Source: Rubellimicrobium arenae | Lineage (GTDB): Bacteria > Pseudomonadota > Alphaproteobacteria > Rhodobacterales > Rhodobacteraceae | NCBI RefSeq assembly: GCF_017916275.1 | Contig: NZ_JAFMST010000004.1 | Span: 124,001-188,000, forward strand | Direction of reading: 5' to 3' | DNA length: 64,000 nt | In this document: positions 55,957 to 64,000 of the stretch, piece by piece | Layout: every line of letters begins with the position of its first letter | How positions within the stretch are numbered: the first letter of the stretch is position 1 | Translations under genes and position numbers: made by a program | The notes under the pieces: model-generated | What the model saw: only the letters and a program-made list of their open reading frames with translations | Told to the model about the DNA's origin: nothing | Database searches by the model: none

Positions 55957-57379
55957 TCCAGGTCCTGTCGGTCGCGTCGGAATGCGCGCCGCTGGTCAAG
56001 ACCGGCGGTCTCGCGGATGTGGTGGGGGCCCTTCCCGGCGCGCTCGCGCCCGAAGGGGTGGATATGCGCATCCTCCTGCCGGGCTATCCGCAGGTGATGA
56101 AGGCCCTGGCCCGCGACGCCGTGGTCATGGAGGAGTGGGACCTCTTCGGGGGCCATGCCAACCTCATCGCCGCGACGGCGGCGGGGCTGAACCTCCTCGT
56201 CATCGATGCGCCGCATCTCTACGACCGGCTGGGATCGATCTACCTCGGGGCGGACGGACATGACTGGCCCGACAACCCGGAACGCTTTGCCGGACTGTGC
56301 TGGATGGCCGCCCGCATCGCCGCCGACGGGGTTGCGGGCTGGCGGCCGCATGTGATCCACTGCCACGACTGGCAGGCCGGGCTCGTTCCGGAATACCTTC
56401 GGACCTTCGACGCCAGGGATCGCACGGGAACCGTCCTCACCGTCCACAACATGGCCTTCCACGGCCTCGCCTCCTATGGACGGATCGGCTCCCTCCGGCT
56501 CGATCCGGAGCGGTTCAACCCCGAAGGATTCGAGTTCTGGGGCAGGATCTCGGCGCTCAAGGCCGGGCTCGTGGGGGCGGACCGCTTGACCACGGTGTCG
56601 CCGACCTACGCGGCCGAGCTGCTCCAGCCCGAGTTCGGCATGGGCCTCGACGGAGTGATGCGCGCGCGCCGCGACGTGCTTTGCGGCATCCTCAACGGCA
56701 TCGACGAAGGGGTCTGGAACCCCATGACCGACCCGGCTGTGACGCCTTACGCCGACGCCTCGGGCAAGGATGCCAACAAGGAGGCCCTGCGGCGGGAGTT
56801 TGGCCTGCCCGATTCCGACGGGCCGCTCTGCGTCGTCGTCTCCCGCCTCACCGAGCAGAAGGGGCTGGACCTCCTGATCGAGGCGCTTCCGACCCTGCTG
56901 GCCCATGGCGGGCAGCTCGCGGTGCTGGGATCGGGCGAGGGCTGGATGGAGGAAGCGTTCCGCAACGCCTCCCAGGGCGGTCCGGTTGGCGTGCGGATCG
57001 GCTATGACGAGGCGCTGTCCCACCGCATGATGGCGGGCGGCGACGCCATCCTCGTGCCGTCCCGCTTCGAGCCCTGCGGCCTCACCCAGATGTATGGCCT
57101 TCGCTATGGCACCATTCCCGTCGTAGCCCTGACTGGCGGACTGGCGGATACGGTGATCAACGCCTCGCCGGCGGCGCTGGCGGCCGGAGTGGCGACCGGG
57201 CTTCAGTTCCATCCGGTGACGGCCGACGCGCTTCGGGGTGCTCTGGTGCAACTGTGTGACCTTTACGCCGATCGTGACGTCTGGACGCGGATGCAGGCGA
57301 ATGCGATGGCGCAACCGGTAGGCTGGCAGACCTCCGCCAAAGCCTATGCCAAGTTGTACCGAGACCTCGCACCCCACGA

Positions 57380-57383
<4 letters not shown>
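55953..57383 (+). CDS. glgA: Glycogen synthase
   Basis: GlgA extends alpha-1,4-glucan chains from ADP-glucose. The protein is 476 residues, a GT5 enzyme of the GT-B fold. The N-terminus [20 protein letters not shown] has the ADP-glucose KTGGL loop, [14 protein letters not shown] follows, and [20 protein letters not shown] is the C-terminal acidic motif. The ATG at 55953 overlaps glgC and its own stop overlaps glgX, so all three are translationally coupled. Confidence 0.97.
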
Positions 57384-61163
<3,780 letters not shown>

Positions 61164-61189
61164 ACGCGCCGCCGCGCGTCGGACATGCG

Positions 61190-61215
61190 AAGGGGGCCAA
61201 GTGGCCCCCTTTTTT
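61190..61215 (+). terminator. Rho-independent terminator after pgm
   Basis: AAGGGGGCCA pairs with TGGCCCCCTT over a 2-base loop (stem 61190-61211), followed by a run of six T (61210-61215). It lies 27 bases after the pgm stop and just before the stop of the convergent iolB gene, so it ends the glycogen transcript. It is the best intrinsic terminator in the window. Confidence 0.9.
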
Positions 61216-61218
61216 CAT

Positions 61219-62025
61219 TCACGCATCGCGCTGGGCGATCCAGTCGTGGTCGGGGTCGTTCTTGAACCGCCACTTGCGGATCGGCCCGGCCATGACGTTG
61301 AGGTAATAGAGTTCGTAGCCATAGGGCGCGCCGCAGGGATGGTGGCCCTTGGGCACCAGCGTCACGTCGTGGTTCTTGACGGTCATCGTCTCGTCCAGCG
61401 AGCCATCCTCGGTGTAGACCCGCTGGATGCCGAACCCCTGCCCCGGATTGAGGCGCATGTAATACGTCTCTTCCAGGTAGGTCATCCGCGGGAAGTCGTC
61501 CTCGTCGTGGCGATGCGAGGGATAGGACGACCAGTTGCCTGCGGGCGTGTAGACCTCGGTGACCAGCAGGCTGTCCGCGACGTCCCGCATCTCCATGGCG
61601 ATGTTGTTGACGTAGCGGGTGTTGGTGCCCTTGCCGCGCGGCGTGAGCTCGATCCCCTCGGGCCCGAGGCGCTGGGCCGGGTAGTTGCCCTTCCCGGGCG
61701 CGGTGCAGACCGCGAGCGTGCAGTCAGTGGTGGCCACGGCCTCCCAGTCCGTGCCGTTAGGCAGGTAAAGGCAATGGGGCGGGCTTTTCTCGAAGACGTC
61801 CATGCGGTCGCCCATCTCGCCCCAGTCCTGGCCGGCCCCCTGGATGCGGGCCTTCCCTTCCACGAGGACGAGGATCACCTCGGTGTCGCCCGTCGGCTCG
61901 GCCGCGCGTTCCCCGGCCCTGAGCCGGTAGAGGCCGAAGCCCACGTAGCCCCAGCCTGCGCTGGCGGGCGTCACGTCGTGGACCTTGCCGGAGGTTCCGT
62001 CGGGATGGATCAGGAGGTGGCTCAT
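61219..62025 (-). CDS. iolB: 5-deoxy-glucuronate isomerase
   Basis: IolB converts 5-deoxy-D-glucuronate to 5-dehydro-2-deoxygluconate in myo-inositol breakdown. The protein is 268 residues, a bicupin. SYPSHRHDEDDFPRMTYLEE holds the metal-binding His/Glu cluster, with a later LVPKGHHPCGAPYGYELYYL (His motif) and YYLNVMAGP. The ATG at 62025 overlaps the stop of the small membrane protein gene in ATGA, so it is translated after it. It is the last gene of the visible iol operon. Confidence 0.96.
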   Translation of the reverse strand: MSHLLIHPDGTSGKVHDVTPASAGWGYVGFGLYRLRAGERAAEPTGDTEVILVLVEGKARIQGAGQDWGEMGDRMDVFEKSPPHCLYLPNGTDWEAVATTDCTLAVCTAPGKGNYPAQRLGPEGIELTPRGKGTNTRYVNNIAMEMRDVADSLLVTEVYTPAGNWSSYPSHRHDEDDFPRMTYLEETYYMRLNPGQGFGIQRVYTEDGSLDETMTVKNHDVTLVPKGHHPCGAPYGYELYYLNVMAGPIRKWRFKNDPDHDWIAQRDA

Positions 62026-62225
62026 TTGCCCTCGGGGGGTCGGGGGTTGAAGTCGAGGAAGAAGCCATAGAACGCGGCGGCTCCGATGGCTCCAAACAGG
62101 ATGCCCCACATGGGCCCGCCCGTGGTGAACTCGACCACCGCCCAACCGAAGCACAGGACCACGATGACGACCCGGATCCAGAGCGGCCGGAAGAAGGGAT
62201 GGTTGAAGTCGAACAGCCGGTTCAT
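62022..62225 (-). CDS. Small two-helix membrane protein in the iol operon
   Basis: A 67-residue protein with two transmembrane helices, PLWIRVVIVVLCFGWAVVEF and WGILFGAIGAAAFYGFFLDF, and short charged ends. Similar small proteins (with an FDF-NPFFRPLW start) occur in other Rhodobacterales, without a known role. It overlaps iolB by 4 bases and follows iolD by 55 bases, so it is co-transcribed with inositol genes. It may help a membrane partner of transport; this is a guess from position only. Confidence 0.75.
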   Translation of the reverse strand: MNRLFDFNHPFFRPLWIRVVIVVLCFGWAVVEFTTGGPMWGILFGAIGAAAFYGFFLDFNPRPPEGK

Positions 62226-62280
62226 CGGACCTCGCAGGGATGGGCGGCGGCCCCCGGGTCGTGGGGCCGCGCGTGGCGGA

Positions 62281-64000
62281 TCAGGTGCGGGCCTGGTCCT
62301 TCAGCTTCTCCTCGTAGGCGGTCCGCTTGGCGCGGACCTCCTTGCGCTCGGAGACCTCGGGCACGGCCACATCCCACCAGTAGCCGCCAAAGGGGGTGGA
62401 GGGATAGGGGTCGGTGTCGATGACGACGACCAGCGGCCCCTGCACCTCGTGCCGCCGCGCCAGCGCGGCCTCGAGCTCGGCGATGCTCCCGGCCTTGACG
62501 GAGGTCGCGCCCATGGCGGCGGTATGGGCCGCGAAGTCGATGTTGCTGTTCGGGCCGCCATGGGCGTCCTTGAGCAGGTTGTTGAACTCCACCTGCCCCG
62601 TGGACATCTGGAGGCGGTTGATGCAGCCGTAGCCCCGGTTGTCGGTGATCACGACCGTGATCTTCTGGCCCATCATCGCGGCGGTGGCGAGTTCGCTGTT
62701 CATCATCATGTAGCTGCCGTCGCCCACCATGCAGATGACGTCGCGCGCGGGTTCAGCCATCTTGATGCCGAGCGCGCCCGCCACCTCGTAGCCCATGCAG
62801 CTGAAGCCGTACTCCATGTGGTAGGACATCGGCCGCGTGCCCTTCCAGAGCTTGTGCAGCTCGCCCGGCATGGTGCCGGCGGCGCACATGACCACGGTGT
62901 CGGGGCCCGAGGCGCGCTGCACGGCGCCGATGACCTGCTGGTCGGTCGGCAGGCCCGCATTGCCCTCGGGCGCGGCGGTGAGCGGGTCCACGTCGGCGAA
63001 CCAGTCGGCCTTGAGCCGGTCGCTGATCGGCCGGGCCTTGTAGCCCGAGAGCTGGCCGAGGAGCGCGGCAAGCCCCGCCTCCGCGTCGCAGCAGAGCGGC
63101 TCGGCCCCGTGCTTCATGGCGTCATAGGCGGCGACGTTGAGGCTCACGAGCTTGCGGTTCGGGCGCGAGAACAGCGCCCAGGAGCCGGTCGTGAAGTCCT
63201 GGAAGCGCGTGCCGACCCCGATCACGAGATCCGCGCCCGCGCAGGCGGCGTTGGCCGAGGAGGCCCCCGTCACGCCCACCGGCCCGAGGTTCAGCGGATG
63301 GTCCCAGGGCAGCACCGACTTGCCGGCCTGCGTCTCGACCACAGGGATGCCGGTCGCTTCCGCAAAGCGGCGCAAGCTGTCGGTGGCGTGGCCGTAGTGG
63401 ACGCCGCCGCCCGCGACGATGACGGGGGACTCGGCGGCCCGGATCAGGTCCGCGACCGACTGCACCTCGACCGGGTCGGGCTGCGGGCGGCGGCGGCGCC
63501 AGGTCTTGGGCGTGAAGAACGACTCCGGCCACTCGTAGGCCTCGGACTGGACGTCCTGGCAGAAGGCCAAGGTCACAGGCCCGCAGTCGGCAGGGTCGGT
63601 CATGGTCCGCAGGGCGCGCGGCAGCGCGGTCAGCAGCTGCTCGGGCCGCTCGATCCGGTCGAAGTAGCGCGACACGGGGCGGAAGCAGTCGTTGGCCGTC
63701 ATCGTGCCGTCGCCGAAGTCCTCGACCTGCTGGAGCACCGGGTCGGGGCCGCGGTTGGCGAAGACGTCGCCCGGCACGAACAGCACCGGCAGGCGGTTCA
63801 CATGCGCCAGCCCCGCCGCGGTCACCATATTGAGCGCGCCCGGCCCGATGGAGGAGGTGACCATCATGGCGTGGCTGCGGCCCAACTGCTTGGCGTAGGC
63901 AATGGCGGCGTGGGCCATGCCCTGCTCGTTGTGGCCGCGATAGGTCGGGAAGCTGTCACGCACCCCGTGCAGCGCCTCGCCCATCCCGGCCACGTTGCCA
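62281..64000 (-). CDS. iolD: 3D-(3,5/4)-trihydroxycyclohexane-1,2-dione hydrolase, 5' end missing
   Basis: IolD is a thiamine-diphosphate enzyme that opens the ring of trihydroxycyclohexane-1,2-dione in inositol catabolism. About 572 residues are visible; the window end cuts the N-terminus, and by family length about 40-50 residues are missing. GHNEQGMAHAAIAYAKQLGR holds the catalytic Glu. The middle domain has GVTGASSANAACAGADLVIG, and the ThDP motif GDGSYMMMNSELAT...ITDN is complete. It runs ahead of the small membrane protein gene and iolB on the same strand. Confidence 0.95.
   Translation of the reverse strand, partial: GNVAGMGEALHGVRDSFPTYRGHNEQGMAHAAIAYAKQLGRSHAMMVTSSIGPGALNMVTAAGLAHVNRLPVLFVPGDVFANRGPDPVLQQVEDFGDGTMTANDCFRPVSRYFDRIERPEQLLTALPRALRTMTDPADCGPVTLAFCQDVQSEAYEWPESFFTPKTWRRRRPQPDPVEVQSVADLIRAAESPVIVAGGGVHYGHATDSLRRFAEATGIPVVETQAGKSVLPWDHPLNLGPVGVTGASSANAACAGADLVIGVGTRFQDFTTGSWALFSRPNRKLVSLNVAAYDAMKHGAEPLCCDAEAGLAALLGQLSGYKARPISDRLKADWFADVDPLTAAPEGNAGLPTDQQVIGAVQRASGPDTVVMCAAGTMPGELHKLWKGTRPMSYHMEYGFSCMGYEVAGALGIKMAEPARDVICMVGDGSYMMMNSELATAAMMGQKITVVITDNRGYGCINRLQMSTGQVEFNNLLKDAHGGPNSNIDFAAHTAAMGATSVKAGSIAELEAALARRHEVQGPLVVVIDTDPYPSTPFGGYWWDVAVPEVSERKEVRAKRTAYEEKLKDQART

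Overview
This window is an ordinary, gene-dense chromosomal segment from a high-GC alphaproteobacterium. The family Rhodobacteraceae in the wide sense (order Rhodobacterales) is the best fit; the genus cannot be fixed from sequence alone. The grounds are the nuo cluster interrupted by small lineage-specific genes and followed by birA-coaX-rnj, a CreA protein, a DUF5333-like and a DUF5337-like protein, tatABC beside an AAA+ ATPase, and a fructose ABC operon of the frcBCAK type. Start and stop codons overlap in many gene pairs. No rRNA, tRNA, CRISPR array, insertion sequence, prophage or attachment site was seen.

Layout. 1-6220 (plus): 3' end of cvpA, then purF, a GspC/PilP-like unknown, an SDR, and surE-pcm-nlpD-like genes, closed by a strong hairpin at 6239-6274. 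6290-8747 (minus): tatA-tatB-tatC and a DUF815-type ATPase. 8876-11467: a WYL-type regulator with a palindrome before it, an orphan ABC ATPase and an atypical SDR. 11560-17737: prfC, a glycosyltransferase, OsmC, an RhlE helicase and a coupled secreted unknown. 17872-39782 (minus): the complex I cluster, in transcription order nuoA-B-C-D, lipoprotein, E, DUF5337-like, F, lipoprotein, secreted unknown, (one small plus-strand gene), DUF5333-like, G, possible microORF, H, I, CMD-like, J, K, L, M, N, then birA, coaX and rnj.

39863-48580 is a mixed block: a membrane protein, a VOC protein, a secreted unknown, creA, a phosphoglycolate-phosphatase-like HAD gene, glmU-glmS (UDP-GlcNAc synthesis), an FMN-binding protein, an AlkD-like protein and a ROK regulator. 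48754-52430 is a sugar operon (binding protein, permease, ATPase, small kinase) matching frcBCAK, divergent from the ROK regulator. 52484-61163 is glgB-glgC-glgA-glgX-pgm, a complete route between glucose phosphates and glycogen except for a phosphorylase, ended by a clear terminator. 61219-64000 (minus) is the 3' part of an inositol catabolic operon: iolD (cut by the window end), a small membrane protein and iolB.

Functionally the window joins respiration (all 14 complex I subunits), protein export, protein and RNA quality control, cell-envelope precursor supply and storage-carbon metabolism. The least explained material is the set of small exported proteins inside the nuo cluster, a plus-strand gene that splits that cluster, and several regulatory palindromes and stem-loops. 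No wholly new multi-gene system was identified.
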